DNA of 64,000 nt from Novosphingobium ginsenosidimutans (GTDB lineage: Bacteria; Pseudomonadota; Alphaproteobacteria; Sphingomonadales; Sphingomonadaceae). Location: positions 2,912,001 to 2,976,000 of the forward strand of contig NZ_CP042345.1 of NCBI RefSeq assembly GCF_007954425.1, in the 5' to 3' direction. Positions 34,336 to 44,039 of this stretch are shown here, piece by piece. The notes beneath the pieces are model-generated. The model made no database searches and was not told the origin of the DNA. It worked only from the letters and a program-made list of their open reading frames with translations. The position numbers and the translations under genes are program-made. How positions within the stretch are numbered: position 1 is the stretch's first letter; each line of letters opens with the position of its first letter.

Positions 34336-34628
34336 CCTTTGGCGATCCGGTCCTTCAGCATCTGGCTGGCGCGGAACGTGAGGACCCGGCGCGGGGTGAT
34401 CGGCACTTCAACGCCGGTCTTCGGGTTGCGGCCGATCCGCTGAGCCTTGTCGCGCAGCAGGAAAGTGCCAAAGCCCGAGATCTTCACATTCTCGCCCTTT
34501 TCCAGGGCGTTACCCATGTGATCAAGGATCGCTTCCACCATCCCGAGCGATTCAGAGCGGGACAGGCCCACTTTCCGATTGATGGCTTCGGCAAGATCGG
34601 CCCGGGTCAATGTGTGCATAGAGCGCAT
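34332..34628 (-). CDS. ihfA: Integration host factor alpha subunit
   Basis: 98 residues from ATG at 34628 with GGGGAG nine bases upstream; ATG 34619 is an alternative. The protein is the full DNABII fold: [22 protein letters not shown] helices, [24 protein letters not shown] with the DNA-bending beta-arm proline (NPKTG), and [17 protein letters not shown] alpha/beta heterodimers bend DNA sharply and organise promoters and recombination sites. Its neighbours plsX, fabH and merR form the usual alphaproteobacterial order. A possible promoter lies at 34676-34703. Confidence 0.95.
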   Translation of the reverse strand: MRSMHTLTRADLAEAINRKVGLSRSESLGMVEAILDHMGNALEKGENVKISGFGTFLLRDKAQRIGRNPKTGVEVPITPRRVLTFRASQMLKDRIAKG

Positions 34629-34675
34629 TATAGCTCTCTCCCCTCGAACAACATTAGGCGCGACCCGGAGTGGGT

Positions 34676-34703
34676 CGGATAGCGCAATATCGTAAAAATG
34701 CAA
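34676..34703 (-). promoter_or_regulatory. Possible ihfA promoter
   Basis: On the minus strand TTGCAT (34698-34703) and TATCCG (34676-34681) stand 16 bases apart, about 50 bases before ihfA. Just downstream CGACCC and GGGTCG (34661-34677) form a 6-base inverted repeat with a 5-base loop. The -10 match is weak, so this is tentative. Confidence 0.3.
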
Positions 34704-34742
34704 CAAAAGCGTCTGAAAAACGACGTTTTGATCGGGGAAAAG

Positions 34743-35711
34743 TTACATTCGTACCAGGCTGGCACCCCAGGTGAAGCCACCACCCATTGCTTCCAGCATC
34801 ACCAGATCGCCTGGTTTGATTCGGCCATCGCGGATTGCGGCATCCAGCGCGAGCGGAACTGACGCAGCCGAGGTATTGGCGTGGCGATCGACTGTCACCA
34901 CCACCTTCTCTGGCGGCAAGCCAAGCTTCTTGGCTGTCGCATCGAGGATCCGCTGATTGGCCTGGTGCGGTACCACCCAATCAAGCTCATCCGCCGTGAC
35001 GCCAGTGTCAGCAAGCACTTCGCCCAGTACATCGGCCAAGTTTACGACGGCGTGGCGGAAAACCTCGCGACCCTTCATCCGGATGTGTCCAACGGTGCCG
35101 GTGCTCGATGGTCCGCCATCGACATAAAGCAGTTCGTTGTGCGCACCATCGGCATGCAGCTTGCTTGCCAGGATGCCGGGCCCATCTTCTGCCACATCCC
35201 GCGCTTCCAGCACGATTGCCCCGGCACCATCACCGAACAGCACGCAAGTGGTGCGGTCATCCCAATCGAGCAGCCGACTCATCGTTTCCGCGCCGATCAC
35301 CAGCGCGCGTTCCGCTGCGCCAGTCTTGAGCATCGCATCGGCCACGCTGACCGCGTAGAGGAAGCCGGAACACACTGCACCGACATCGAACGCGATCCCG
35401 CCATGGCAACCCAAGCGGTCCTGAACAATTGTAGCGGCGGCCGGGAAAGTCTGGTCCGGCGTGCAGGTGGCCAGCACGATCAGACCAATGTCCTTGGGTT
35501 CCAATCCCGCAGCAGCCAGGGCAGCTCGCGCGGCATCGGTAGCGAGGCTGGAGGTGGTTTCCCCCTCGCCCGCCAGATGGCGTGAGCGGATGCCGGTTCG
35601 TTCAACGATCCATTCGTCACTGGTATCGACGCGTTCGGACAATTCCTGATTGGAAACGGCCCGGACTGGCAGAGCCGAACCCGTGCCGACAAGTACGGAA
35701 CGACGGGTCAT
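34743..35711 (-). CDS. fabH: Beta-ketoacyl-ACP synthase III
   Basis: 322 residues. The thiolase-fold signature includes the nucleophilic cysteine in [13 protein letters not shown] near residue 112, the histidine in VPHQANQRI and the asparagine in [15 protein letters not shown]. FabH starts fatty-acid synthesis by condensing acetyl-CoA with malonyl-ACP. The start overlaps plsX by 4 bases, so translation is coupled. Its stop is 114 bases before ihfA. Confidence 0.96.
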   Translation of the reverse strand: MTRRSVLVGTGSALPVRAVSNQELSERVDTSDEWIVERTGIRSRHLAGEGETTSSLATDAARAALAAAGLEPKDIGLIVLATCTPDQTFPAAATIVQDRLGCHGGIAFDVGAVCSGFLYAVSVADAMLKTGAAERALVIGAETMSRLLDWDDRTTCVLFGDGAGAIVLEARDVAEDGPGILASKLHADGAHNELLYVDGGPSSTGTVGHIRMKGREVFRHAVVNLADVLGEVLADTGVTADELDWVVPHQANQRILDATAKKLGLPPEKVVVTVDRHANTSAASVPLALDAAIRDGRIKPGDLVMLEAMGGGFTWGASLVRM

Positions 35712-36760
35712 CCCGCCGCCTTGCCGCCGCGGCGGATCGATTCAGCGCCGAAATGCTCAAGTTCGGCCTGGATCCGCTCAGTCAGCTTTTCTTCCAGCAG
35801 CCGCGCGGTAACGGCCACGGCATTGGCAACGCCCAAGGCCGAGGCCGAGCCGTGGCTCTTCACGACAATGCCGTTCAGGCCAAGGAAGACCGCGCCGTTG
35901 TGATTGTTGGGATCGAGATGGTGTTTGAGCAGCTCTGTCGCCGGGCGCGAGATCAGAAAGCCAACTTTCGAACGCAGCGACGAGGCGAACGAGCGGCGCA
36001 GCAGGTCCGCTACGAACCGGGCCGTACCTTCGATCGCCTTCAGCGCGATGTTGCCCGAGAAACCGTCGGTCACCACCACATCGACATCGCCGCGGTTAAT
36101 CTTGTCAGCTTCGATGAAACCATCGAACTTCAGCGAGAGTTCGCTGTGGGCGTTAAGCTGCGCCGCAGCTTCGCGCAGCGCCTCAGTGCCCTTGGTTTCC
36201 TCGCTGCCGATGTTGAGCAGACGGACCCGGGGGTGATCGCGCCCGGTGATAATCCGCGAATAGGCCGCACCCATGATCGAAAACTGCACGAGGTTGCGGG
36301 CGTCGCAATCGGTATTGGCACCGAGATCGAGCATGACGACGTCATTTTCGCCCAGCGTCGGCATCAGCGCCGACAGCGCCGGGCGGTCGATCCCCGGCAT
36401 GGTGCGCAGCGCCAGCTTGGCCATGGCCATCAGCGCGCCGGTGTTCCCTGCGCTGACCGCAGCGCCGGCCGCACCGGTCTTCACCGCATTGATCGCAAGG
36501 CCCATCGAAGTGGTCTTCGCCCGGCGCAGCGCCTGGGTTGGCTTTTCATCGCCGGAAACCACATCGTCGCAATGCAGGATTTCGGAAGCAGCCCGCAGGT
36601 TCGGGTGGTTCTCCAGCGCGGCCTTGATCCGCACTTCGTCACCGACCAGCAGGAACTTGAAGCGATCGTGGCGCCGACGCGCAAGCGCGGCGCCTTCGAT
36701 CATTACGCGAACGCCTTCATCACCGCCCATCGCATCGATGGCGATACGCGGCAGGCTCAT
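35708..36760 (-). CDS. plsX: Phosphate acyltransferase PlsX
   Basis: 350 residues. [19 protein letters not shown] opens the protein, and [27 protein letters not shown] plus [20 protein letters not shown] are family landmarks. PlsX makes acyl-phosphate from acyl-ACP for phospholipid synthesis and works peripherally at the membrane. It lies 25 bases downstream of rpmF and overlaps fabH, the standard rpmF-plsX-fabH operon. Confidence 0.96.
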   Translation of the reverse strand: MSLPRIAIDAMGGDEGVRVMIEGAALARRRHDRFKFLLVGDEVRIKAALENHPNLRAASEILHCDDVVSGDEKPTQALRRAKTTSMGLAINAVKTGAAGAAVSAGNTGALMAMAKLALRTMPGIDRPALSALMPTLGENDVVMLDLGANTDCDARNLVQFSIMGAAYSRIITGRDHPRVRLLNIGSEETKGTEALREAAAQLNAHSELSLKFDGFIEADKINRGDVDVVVTDGFSGNIALKAIEGTARFVADLLRRSFASSLRSKVGFLISRPATELLKHHLDPNNHNGAVFLGLNGIVVKSHGSASALGVANAVAVTARLLEEKLTERIQAELEHFGAESIRRGGKAAG

Positions 36761-36785
36761 CGCGCTATCCCCCCGTTAACTGGGC

Positions 36786-36965
36786 TTAGAGCCCGACGGC
36801 GATGACTTCGCGACCGTTGTAGTGGCCACAGGCAGTGCAAAGGTTGTGCGGACGCTTCAGTTCGCCGCAGTTCGAGCATTCGTGGAATGCTTCGACCTTC
36901 AGCGCATCGTGGCTGCGGCGCATGCCCCGGCGGGACGGGCTCGTTTTTCTTTTGGGGACAGCCAT
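36786..36965 (-). CDS. rpmF: 50S ribosomal protein L32
   Basis: 59 residues. It starts with [20 protein letters not shown], the classic L32 beginning, and has the zinc ribbon CSNCGEL...CTACGHYN (C30, C33, C43, C46) and ends with [10 protein letters not shown]. All four ligands are present, so this is the zinc-binding form. An AGGTG precedes the ATG. It heads the operon with plsX and fabH, tying ribosome and lipid synthesis. Confidence 0.96.
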   Translation of the reverse strand: MAVPKRKTSPSRRGMRRSHDALKVEAFHECSNCGELKRPHNLCTACGHYNGREVIAVGL

Positions 36966-37114
36966 CGCGGCACCTGTTCCTGAAATTCGTATGGTCGACT
37001 AAGTATGCCGCGCTGGACCAAGGGGCCGGCGGCTGCGAAGGCGCGCCTATAGCGAATATTGCGCGCGTTGCAAGCACCGTCCTGCCCTTTGCGCCACCAA
37101 TAGGGGAGAGAGTT

Positions 37115-37510
37115 ATGTTGCTACCCACTACACTGTCACTGGCCGCTGCTGCCGCAATCATCAATCTGTGGCTCGGCATTCGCTGCGGACAAGTCCGCGG
37201 CAAGGCCGGGATCAGTATCGGCACCGGCGGCAACGAGCTGCTCGAGCGTCGGATGCGCGCACAATTGAACTTTGTCGAAAACACCCCCTGGGTGCTCCTG
37301 CTGATCTCCGGGATTGAACTGGCCGGCAAGGGCGGCCAGTGGCTCGCCATCGTCGGCGGGGTCTACATGCTGGGCCGCGTGGCCCACGGACTGGGCATGG
37401 ATGGCACCGGGGCAACCGCCAAGGGCCGGATGGTCGGCACCCTGATCACCATGCTGACCCAGCTGGGCCTGGCCGTAGTGGCCGTACTGGTCGTGCTCGG
37501 CCGGATGTAG
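37115..37510 (+). CDS. MAPEG family membrane protein
   Basis: 131 residues from the ATG at 37115, with GGGGAGAG just upstream; the open frame to 36887 overlaps rpmF on the other strand and is not coding. Four membrane helices and the conserved loop GGNELLERRMRAQLNFVENTPWVLLL match the MAPEG family (glutathione-dependent membrane enzymes). The glutathione-contacting R and N residues of the RxxRxxxNxxE motif are visible. Bacterial members are glutathione transferase-like, with unknown natural substrate. It stands alone, with the hydrolase gene converging at 37511. Confidence 0.88.
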   Translation: MLLPTTLSLAAAAAIINLWLGIRCGQVRGKAGISIGTGGNELLERRMRAQLNFVENTPWVLLLISGIELAGKGGQWLAIVGGVYMLGRVAHGLGMDGTGATAKGRMVGTLITMLTQLGLAVVAVLVVLGRM

Positions 37511-38179
37511 TCAGCTGAGGACGTAGTCGCTGACGTAGGCGTTGACCTTGCGTTCGGCGCCGAAAGTGCTGGTGGGGCCGTGGCCGGGAACAAAGGTCAC
37601 GTCCTCACCCAGCGGCCAGAGCTTCTGGGTAATCGAATCCACCAGTTGCTGGTGATTGCCTTTGGGGAAATCGGTCCGCCCGATTGACCCGGCAAACAGC
37701 ACATCCCCCACAATCGCAAAGCGCGACGGCGCGTGGAAGAACACCACGTGGCCCGGCGTGTGGCCCGGACAGTGGATCACATCGAGCTCCAGTTCGCCCA
37801 CGGTGACCTTGTCGCCATCGTGCAGCCAGCGGTCGGGCTCGAAAGTCTTGGCATCCATGCCCCAGCGCTTGCCGTCATCATCGAGCTGGGCAATCCAGAA
37901 CCGGTCTTCCTCGTGCGGGCCTTCGATCGGTACGCCCAGTTCCTTGGCCAGAATCCCGGTCTGTCCGCAGTGATCGAGGTGGCCGTGCGTGACGAGCAGC
38001 TTTTCGATCGTCACGCCGCACTTCTCCACGGCGGCCTTCAGCCGGTCGAGATCGCCGCCCGGATCGACCAGCGCGCCACGCATGGTCTTGGTGCACCAGA
38101 TCAGCGAGCAGTTCTGCTGGAGCGGCGTGACAGGCACGATCCCCACGCGCATCGGCGGTTCGGCTTTGGTTTCGGTCAT
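37511..38179 (-). CDS. MBL-fold metallo-hydrolase (glyoxalase II-like)
   Basis: 222 residues from ATG at 38179; ATGs at 38209 and 38152 are alternatives, none with a clear ribosome site. The metal motif THGHLDHCG, the second histidine in HCPGHTPGHVVFF, the aspartate in VGDVLFAGSIGRTDFP and the last histidine in VPGHGP give a complete dinuclear site. QQNCSLIWC at the start is typical of the YcbL/GloB-type group, which hydrolyses thioesters such as S-lactoylglutathione. Substrate is an inference. Confidence 0.9.
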   Translation of the reverse strand: MTETKAEPPMRVGIVPVTPLQQNCSLIWCTKTMRGALVDPGGDLDRLKAAVEKCGVTIEKLLVTHGHLDHCGQTGILAKELGVPIEGPHEEDRFWIAQLDDDGKRWGMDAKTFEPDRWLHDGDKVTVGELELDVIHCPGHTPGHVVFFHAPSRFAIVGDVLFAGSIGRTDFPKGNHQQLVDSITQKLWPLGEDVTFVPGHGPTSTFGAERKVNAYVSDYVLS

Positions 38180-38280
38180 GGGCCGGATGTGCACGGCAGG
38201 CCGGTTCATTGCAAGACCCGCGCACTATCGCCTGCCCCACGGTTTTGTTAGGCTTCCCTTGGGCATTAGGGGGATCAAGC

Positions 38281-39012
38281 ATGACAACAGTTGCCAGTAA
38301 CGGGGCGCAAGCGCGCCGCGATCCATTTTTTGCCCGGTCCGGCCTGGTCATCGCCGCCGTGATCCTGCTCAGTTTCCCGCTGACCTATTACATCCCGCTC
38401 GTCACCGGCACGAAGACCTTCTCGTTGCTGCGGCACCTGCACGGCCTGGCCTTCTTCGCCTGGACCGGGCTTTACGTGTTGCAGACCCAGCTGGCTGTGC
38501 GCGGCCATGTGCGGCTGCACCGCGAGGTCGGCCTGGCCGGGATAGCGCTGGCGGGCGCCATGCTGCCGCTCGGGCTCTGGATGGCAATCGCGGCGATCGA
38601 AGGGCGGATTGCCAGCGGCTATCCCCTGCCGTTCGAGTGGGCGATCTATAACCTCGTCGATATCCTGGTGTTCAGTCTGCTCATGGGCTGGGCGATCTTC
38701 GAGACGCGCCGCCGGATCGACTGGCATCGGCGGCTGGCCTTCATCGCGATCCTGAACCTGATGGGACCGGCAGCCTCGCGCTGGTTCCTGGAGATGCCGC
38801 TCCCCTACCCTTGGCTCGACATGGCACCCAACCTGTTTGCCGATGCCGCGCTGATCGTGCTGGCGCTGCATGACCGGCGCACGCTGGGGAAGGTCCATCC
38901 GATCACCTGCCTGGCTGCCGCCGTGCTGGTCCCGATCCATATTGCCGAGCCATTCGTCGCGCGAACTGCGTGGTGGAACGGGCTGGCCCCCAGCCTGTTC
39001 GGGTTTGGCTAG
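38281..39012 (+). CDS. Conserved multi-spanning membrane protein of unknown function
   Basis: 243 residues from ATG at 38281, preceded by GGGGGA; the frame back to 38209 lacks a site. Six or seven hydrophobic segments are visible, with a [20 protein letters not shown] helix holding two histidines and a further [11 protein letters not shown], positions that could bind haem or metal. [13 protein letters not shown] and [15 protein letters not shown] form later helices. I do not recognise a named family with known function. It ends 4 bases into the convergent YkvA-type gene. Confidence 0.8.
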   Translation: MTTVASNGAQARRDPFFARSGLVIAAVILLSFPLTYYIPLVTGTKTFSLLRHLHGLAFFAWTGLYVLQTQLAVRGHVRLHREVGLAGIALAGAMLPLGLWMAIAAIEGRIASGYPLPFEWAIYNLVDILVFSLLMGWAIFETRRRIDWHRRLAFIAILNLMGPAASRWFLEMPLPYPWLDMAPNLFADAALIVLALHDRRTLGKVHPITCLAAAVLVPIHIAEPFVARTAWWNGLAPSLFGFG

Positions 39013-39374
39013 TCAGCGAGCCACGCCCACGCTGCCACCCCTGCGGCGAGCCAAGCAGTGAGTACGAAGGCTAATCCGGCCCAAGAAGCCGGCCGTTCCT
39101 CTTCGATCGCCCGAAGCCGCAAGTCCTCAAGCGCATCCGCCGGAATCATCCGCACCGCCAGCCAGATCCCGGCCGGAACGATCAGCAGATCATCGAGATA
39201 GCCGAGGACCGGGATAAAGTCGGGGATCAGGTCAATCGGCGAAAGCGCATAGGCCGCCACCAGCCCGGCGAGCAGCTTGGGAAGCATCGGAACGCGCGGA
39301 TCGCGCGCGGCGAGCCACAAGGCCATGACGTCGCGTTTGAGGGCCCTCGCCCAGGCCCGCAAGCGTTCGATCAC
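39009..39374 (-). CDS. YkvA/DUF1232 family small membrane protein
   Basis: 121 residues. The DUF1232 core is [51 protein letters not shown], with the diagnostic SPIDLIPD motif in the first third. A C-terminal helix ([21 protein letters not shown]) adds a membrane anchor. The function of the family is not established. Its start overlaps the S24 repressor gene by 4 bases, so the two are co-translated. Confidence 0.9.
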   Translation of the reverse strand: MIERLRAWARALKRDVMALWLAARDPRVPMLPKLLAGLVAAYALSPIDLIPDFIPVLGYLDDLLIVPAGIWLAVRMIPADALEDLRLRAIEEERPASWAGLAFVLTAWLAAGVAAWAWLAD

Positions 39375-40021
39375 AAGCGGCCGCTCTTCCAGACGACGCG
39401 CCCGATCACCTGCACCTCTTCGGGCGGCAGCTCGATCGGGCGATAGGCGGGATTGTCGCTGAGCAGGGTAATCGTGCCGGGGCGCCCCAGGTCGACCCGC
39501 TTGACCAGCAGCGCTTCGCCGGTGCGGACCACGTGAATCCCATCGCGCAAGGGGCGCGGGCTGCGATCAACCAGGATCTCGTCGCCGTCGCGCAGCGTGC
39601 TTTCCATCGAATCCCCCTCCACCCGGATCGCCGAAAGCATCCGCGGATCGAGCCCCTGCTCGCGCAGCCAGCGCGCCGAAAAGCGGAAGGCCCCGATCGG
39701 CAGTTCTTCCAACGCCAGAGTACCCGGACCGGCCGAGGCGCCAAGCGGCAGGCGCGGCACGTCGACCCAGTCGCCCCGCACCGGTTTTGACACAGCAGGC
39801 GAGGAAAATTCCTCTGGCGCACCCAGTTCCAATTCATCCACACCAAAGAACCGCGCCAGCGTCCGGCGGTCCGTCTCTTCCAACTTGCGCGGACTGCCCT
39901 TGCGAATGAACTGTTGAAGATAGGTCGAATTTCGACCGATCAGGTCAGACAGGGCGGACAAGCTGGCGCCCCGCTCGGTGGCGAGCTGCAGCAGGCGCTG
40001 GCGCGGATCGGCGGTAACCAT
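39371..40021 (-). CDS. S24/LexA-like repressor with N-terminal helix-turn-helix
   Basis: 216 residues. Residues 1-65 form an XRE-type DNA-binding domain ([39 protein letters not shown]). Residues 95-216 form an S24 peptidase domain with catalytic serine in [11 protein letters not shown] and lysine in [11 protein letters not shown]. Such repressors self-cleave or regulate in response to stress, as CI and LexA do. No phage genes surround it. A 16-base palindrome 26 bases before its start suggests autoregulation. It is coupled to the YkvA gene. Confidence 0.9.
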   Translation of the reverse strand: MVTADPRQRLLQLATERGASLSALSDLIGRNSTYLQQFIRKGSPRKLEETDRRTLARFFGVDELELGAPEEFSSPAVSKPVRGDWVDVPRLPLGASAGPGTLALEELPIGAFRFSARWLREQGLDPRMLSAIRVEGDSMESTLRDGDEILVDRSPRPLRDGIHVVRTGEALLVKRVDLGRPGTITLLSDNPAYRPIELPPEEVQVIGRVVWKSGRL

Positions 40022-40046
40022 GAATCATTCCTACACGATGTATTTT

Positions 40047-40062
40047 TCCTAGACAAGTAGGA
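40047..40062. promoter_or_regulatory. Palindrome upstream of the S24 repressor, likely autoregulatory operator
   Basis: TCCTA-GACAAG-TAGGA is a perfect inverted repeat with a 6-base spacer. A further half-like TTCCTACA lies at 40028-40035, next to the start codon. Read on the minus strand, TTGTCT within the palindrome could be a -35 element, 17 bases before TAGGAA. Location and symmetry fit binding by the product. Confidence 0.5.
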
Positions 40063-40141
40063 TTTCGCCAGAGAGAACAGGATTATTCCTTCGGTTCGAT
40101 TCGCCGGGCCGGAACCAACCCTCGCCATGGGAGACGCTGCC

Positions 40142-40330
40142 ATGCTGATACGCCGGATCGAGCAATTCCTGCGCGAAACCGGGATGCCGTGGACCAAATT
40201 CGGCCGCCTGGCCGCGCATGATCCGCGCTTTGTGCAAGACCTGCGGAATGGCCGCACCCCGCGCACTGCGATGGAAGCGCGTGTGGAACATTTCATGAAC
40301 ACTTTTCGGGAGAATCACCGTGCTGCATGA
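40142..40330 (+). CDS. Small protein of unknown function, possibly DNA-binding
   Basis: 62 residues from ATG at 40142 with GGGAGA eight bases upstream; ATG 40127 is an alternative. The sequence is a run of helices, IRRIEQFLRETGMPWTKFGRLAAHDPRFVQDLRNGRTPRTAMEARVEHFM, with spacing like a Cro/XRE helix-turn-helix (the FGRLAAHDPRFVQDLRNGR part). It is divergent from the S24 repressor and overlaps the next gene by 11 bases. Possibly an antagonist of the repressor; not demonstrated. Confidence 0.7.
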   Translation: MLIRRIEQFLRETGMPWTKFGRLAAHDPRFVQDLRNGRTPRTAMEARVEHFMNTFRENHRAA

Positions 40331-40688
40331 TCCGGCCATCCTTCGCACCCTTGCCGCCGCGGCCCAGCGCAAGGGCCGGCGCCCGTGGCTCTCCCTGCTT
40401 TCAGCGCTGTTCGAGCTGGGCCAGGGCCAGGCCGAGCTGCTGCGCCATGCCGAGCGCAACTGGGCCAGCGCAACCTTCGCTGGTACGCGCCACAACGTCA
40501 CCCTGGCCTTCATCGGAGCGGAGGCGATTGCAGCCGGCGAGGCGCTGATCGAAGCCCTGCCCGATCACGAATTTGCGATACCCGGGCAGCTCGTCGCCGA
40601 TGCCTCGGTCATCTCGGTCGATCAGGTTGCCCTGCCCCAGCCGCAGATGGCGCTGGAACTGGAGCTCCTGTTACTGGAAGACGGCTAA
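40320..40688 (+). CDS. Hypothetical protein
   Basis: 122 residues from GTG at 40320 inside the end of the preceding small gene; an AAUCACC-rich context gives no clear ribosome site, so coupling is likely. The N-terminal half is helical (RTLAAAAQRKGRRPWLSLLSALFELGQGQAELLRHAERNWASATF), the rest has mixed strands and an acidic, leucine-rich end. No family is recognised. Codon use looks like its neighbours, and the frame has no competing antisense gene. It overlaps the end of the convergent hydroxyacid dehydrogenase by 4 bases. Confidence 0.65.
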   Translation: MLHDPAILRTLAAAAQRKGRRPWLSLLSALFELGQGQAELLRHAERNWASATFAGTRHNVTLAFIGAEAIAAGEALIEALPDHEFAIPGQLVADASVISVDQVALPQPQMALELELLLLEDG

Positions 40689-41623
40689 TAGCCGCGCAGC
40701 AGGTCCACGGCCGGCTCAAGCGGTTCGCCCCGGCGATAGCGCTCAAGGTTCACCAGAAAGCGATCGACCGAGCGGACGAACATCTTGTCTTGCGCGCGGC
40801 CCGACAGGTGCATGGTGACATGGGCGTTGGGCAGATCCCACAGCGGATGGTCGGCCGGCAGCGGTTCTGGTGTGGTGACATCGAGGAAGGCCGAGTGGAT
40901 CTGTCCGGCCTTGAGCGCCTCGACCAGCGCGTCCTGATCGACCACGGTGCCGCGGGCGATATTGAGCAGCACGGCATCGCTCTTCATCGCCGCCAGCTCG
41001 GCCGCACCAATCATCCCATCCGTTTCGGGCGTGGCAGGGACGGCCAGGATCACCCAGTCAAACTCACCCAGCTTGCCGCGCCAGGCGTCCGGCGCAAGTG
41101 TATCCGGCCCCGGGGTGCGCCGAACCTTGGTCACTTCCACCCCGAACGGTGCCAGCCGCTCGGCGATGAGCGAGCCGATAGCCCCCATGCCGAGCAACAG
41201 CGCCTTGCTGCCAAAGAGTTCACGTTTGCCGGGCGAATCCATCAGCCATTCGTGACGATCCTGGGCATGGACCACCTCGCGATAGCCCTTGGCCACCGTC
41301 AGCATCCCCATCACGACATATTCGGCAATGGTAATGGCGTTGATCCCGGCGCCGTTGGTCACCACCACGCCGCGTTCGTGCATCAGCGCCAGCGGCATGT
41401 GTTCCAGGCCCGCATAGATCGAATTGAGCCACTTCATCCGCACCGCACGCCGCGCCGCTTCGGCCATGTCCTCTTTCTTGTAGAGGTCGAACCAGCCGAT
41501 TTCGGCCTGATCGGCGATCTCCAGCAGCTCTTCGGTGGTGGCGAACCAGCGCGGTTCAATCCAGTCAGGCAGGCGCGGTTCAAGGATCGGGCGGGCGATG
41601 GAAGAGAGGACGGCAATGGTCAT
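40685..41623 (-). CDS. D-2-hydroxyacid dehydrogenase family protein
   Basis: 312 residues from ATG at 41623, with GGAGA seven bases upstream and directly after the cysS stop codon. The nucleotide-binding motif is LLGMGAIGSLIAERL, the substrate arginine lies in NIARGTVVDQDAL, and the catalytic histidine pair is in the PLWDLPNAHVTMHLSG region, although the usual HxAW form is changed to THMS-like MHLSG. It reduces 2-keto acids or oxidises D-2-hydroxy acids with NAD(P). It appears to share a message with cysS. Confidence 0.9.
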   Translation of the reverse strand: MTIAVLSSIARPILEPRLPDWIEPRWFATTEELLEIADQAEIGWFDLYKKEDMAEAARRAVRMKWLNSIYAGLEHMPLALMHERGVVVTNGAGINAITIAEYVVMGMLTVAKGYREVVHAQDRHEWLMDSPGKRELFGSKALLLGMGAIGSLIAERLAPFGVEVTKVRRTPGPDTLAPDAWRGKLGEFDWVILAVPATPETDGMIGAAELAAMKSDAVLLNIARGTVVDQDALVEALKAGQIHSAFLDVTTPEPLPADHPLWDLPNAHVTMHLSGRAQDKMFVRSVDRFLVNLERYRRGEPLEPAVDLLRGY

Positions 41624-41624
41624 A

Positions 41625-43100
41625 TCAGTCTCCAAGTTTCCAGTCCCAGCCGAGTGGATCGCCGTCCATCACCTCGACGCCTTGCGCGGCGAGTTCGTCG
41701 CGCAGACGGTCGGACGTCGCAAAATCCTTGGCGGCGCGGGCTTCCTTGCGCTGGGCCAGGACGGCCTCGATTTCGGCCTCGGTGATCGTCGCAGCCTTGG
41801 GGCGCAGGCGCAGGTCAGTGCGTTGCAGGTGACCAAGATTTAGGCCCATTACCCAGTCCATGTGCGAAGCCGCAGTCGCGACGCATTCAGGTGCTGTGCC
41901 TTTCAAGGCCAGCGTTTCCTCCAGCACCGTCAGGGCGTCGGCCGTGTTGAGATCGGCGGACACCGCAGCTTCAAACCTGGCGACCAGCGCATTGGTCACG
42001 CGTTCACGCTCCCTGCTGTCGCCGGGCGTCATGCGGCCTTCCTTCAGCGTGTCGGTCCATTTGCGGTGGGCCATCAGCATCCGCTTCAGCCGAACCAGCG
42101 CCGCCTGCAGCCCTTCCCAGCTGAACTCCAGCTCGCTGCGGTAATGCGCCTGGAGGCACATCATCCGGTAGGCGAGCGGGTGGTAGCCCTTGTCGATCAG
42201 CAATTGCAGCCGCAGGAACTCGCCTGACGACTTGCTCATCTTGCCCGTGCGTTCGACCAGGAAGTTGTTGTGCATCCAGATGTTTGCGCCGGAATTGGCC
42301 GGCACGTTCAGGCCATTGGTGCAGCAGAACGCCTGGTTCTGGGCGATCTCGTTCGGGTGGTGAATCTCGCGGTGATCGATCCCGCCGGTGTGAATGTCGA
42401 ACGGGAAGCCGAGGACCTGGCCTGACATGACCGAGCATTCCAGGTGCCAGCCCGGCGCGCCCCGGCCCCAGGGCGAATCCCATTCCATCTGGCGCTTCTC
42501 ACCCGGCGGCGTCTTGCGCCAGATTGCGAAGTCAGCCGCGTTGCGCTTGCCTTCCACTTCGTCGATCCGGCCTTCGCCTTCTTCAGTGACGGCGCGGGCG
42601 AGGCGGCCGTAATCGGCCACGGTCGAGACATCGAAATAGAGCCCGCTGTCGAGTTCGTAGCAGTGCTTTTCGGCAATGCTTTTGGCGAAGTCGATCATCG
42701 CCGGCACGAACTCGGTGGCAATCGTCCACTGGGCCGGCTGGCGGATGTTCAGCGCCTTCACATCGGCCCAATAGGCCTCGGTATAGTGCCGGGCGATGTC
42801 CCAGATGGATTGCGCCCGCTCGGCCGCCATCTTCTCCATCTTGTCTTCGCCCGCGTCGGCATCGTCGGTCAGGTGGCCCACGTCGGTGATGTTGATCACG
42901 TGGGTCAGCTTGTAGCCCTTGAAGCTGAGCGTACGGCCCAGCACGTCGGCGAAGACATAGGCGCGCATGTTGCCGATGTGCGGGTAATTGTAGACCGTCG
43001 GCCCGCAAGTATAGACGCGCGCCTCACCCGGGTGGACGGGCTGGAATTCTTCCAGCTGGCGGGTCAGGCTGTTGAACAGCTTGAGGGGCGTCGTAGTCAT
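41625..43100 (-). CDS. cysS: Cysteinyl-tRNA synthetase
   Basis: 491 residues. Class I signatures are present: YTCGPTVYNYPHIGN (zinc cysteine and HIGH-like HIGN), HLECSVMSG and GGIDHREIHHPNE for zinc and amino acid binding, and KMSKSSGEF near residue 290. It charges tRNA-Cys with cysteine. The C-terminal domain has the usual helical part. The D-hydroxyacid dehydrogenase gene follows immediately, and an EamA transporter gene ends 31 bases away on the same strand downstream of another unit. Confidence 0.96.
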   Translation of the reverse strand: MTTTPLKLFNSLTRQLEEFQPVHPGEARVYTCGPTVYNYPHIGNMRAYVFADVLGRTLSFKGYKLTHVINITDVGHLTDDADAGEDKMEKMAAERAQSIWDIARHYTEAYWADVKALNIRQPAQWTIATEFVPAMIDFAKSIAEKHCYELDSGLYFDVSTVADYGRLARAVTEEGEGRIDEVEGKRNAADFAIWRKTPPGEKRQMEWDSPWGRGAPGWHLECSVMSGQVLGFPFDIHTGGIDHREIHHPNEIAQNQAFCCTNGLNVPANSGANIWMHNNFLVERTGKMSKSSGEFLRLQLLIDKGYHPLAYRMMCLQAHYRSELEFSWEGLQAALVRLKRMLMAHRKWTDTLKEGRMTPGDSRERERVTNALVARFEAAVSADLNTADALTVLEETLALKGTAPECVATAASHMDWVMGLNLGHLQRTDLRLRPKAATITEAEIEAVLAQRKEARAAKDFATSDRLRDELAAQGVEVMDGDPLGWDWKLGD

Positions 43101-43131
43101 GCCTCGCGCCTTACGCAGGCTTGCGGCGCGG

Positions 43132-44019
43132 TCAAGCTGCCAGCGAGGCGAGCAGCAGCCCTACCCCGGCCATCACGACCAGCAATCCGGCCACTTCGTG
43201 GCGGCTGCTAGCCTTGCCGGTCAGCCGCCCGGCGAAGAGCGCGGCCAGCGGCATTTCGATCAGACCAAGCGTGCGGACATTGGCCGCCGGGGTCAGCGCG
43301 AAGGCGGTGAACCAGCAGGCCGAGGCGAAGGCGCCAAGAAATCCCGCACCCAGGCTGGTCCGCCAGACGCGCAGGCTGCCGGTAAAGGCTTCGCGATCGC
43401 GCGCCACCAGCCACAGCCCCAGGAGACCCGCCTGGATCGTCAGGCTGATCGTCAGCACGGTCAGCGCGCGGATCAGGAAATCCCCGCCCTCCAGCGCACC
43501 GATACCGCCGCGAAAGGCAATGGCGGAGAGGCCGAACAGCCCGCCCGCACCAACACCCGCAGCGATCATCCGTCCCTCTTTCAAGAGATTGCGGTACTCC
43601 CCCGGCTTGACCGAGGCGATCAGCACTCCTGCCGTCACCACGCCCACCGCCAGCCAGGCCAGCGGACTGAGGTGGTCGCCCAGCAGGATGACGCCCAGCA
43701 CGGCGACCAGCACCGGTTCGGTCTTGATATAGGCATAGGCGACGCCAAAGGCGCGTTGGTGCATCACCACCAGCATCAGCGCCGTGCCCATGATCTGGCA
43801 GACCGCGCCCAGCGCCGCCCAGCCCAGCGCCGTTCGCGTCAGACCCGGCAGCGGCTGGCCGGTCAGCCACAAGGCCGCAGCCAGGAACAGCAGCGCAAAA
43901 GGCAGACCGAAGACGAACCGCACCTGCGTCGCCCCCAGCATGCCAATCGTCTTGGTCAGCCCCGCCTGGGCGCCGTTGCGGAAAACCTGCGCCGATGCCG
44001 CAGCAATTGTCACCGGCAC
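43132..44019 (-). CDS. EamA/DMT family transporter
   Basis: 295 residues from GTG at 44019; no ATG is available upstream in frame, and the ribosome site is weak. About ten hydrophobic helices in two repeated EamA halves are seen, with PVLVAVLGVILLGDHLSPLAWLAVGVVTAGVLI closing the first and the ALTPAANVRTLGLIEMPLAALFAGRLTGKASSRHEVAGLLVV segment closing the second. Members export or import small metabolites, mostly amino acids or nucleobases. It lies 20 bases after the end of a nitroreductase gene on the same strand. Confidence 0.87.
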   Translation of the reverse strand: MPVTIAAASAQVFRNGAQAGLTKTIGMLGATQVRFVFGLPFALLFLAAALWLTGQPLPGLTRTALGWAALGAVCQIMGTALMLVVMHQRAFGVAYAYIKTEPVLVAVLGVILLGDHLSPLAWLAVGVVTAGVLIASVKPGEYRNLLKEGRMIAAGVGAGGLFGLSAIAFRGGIGALEGGDFLIRALTVLTISLTIQAGLLGLWLVARDREAFTGSLRVWRTSLGAGFLGAFASACWFTAFALTPAANVRTLGLIEMPLAALFAGRLTGKASSRHEVAGLLVVMAGVGLLLASLAA

Positions 44020-44039
44020 CCAGAGCAGAAGTGAGAGGC

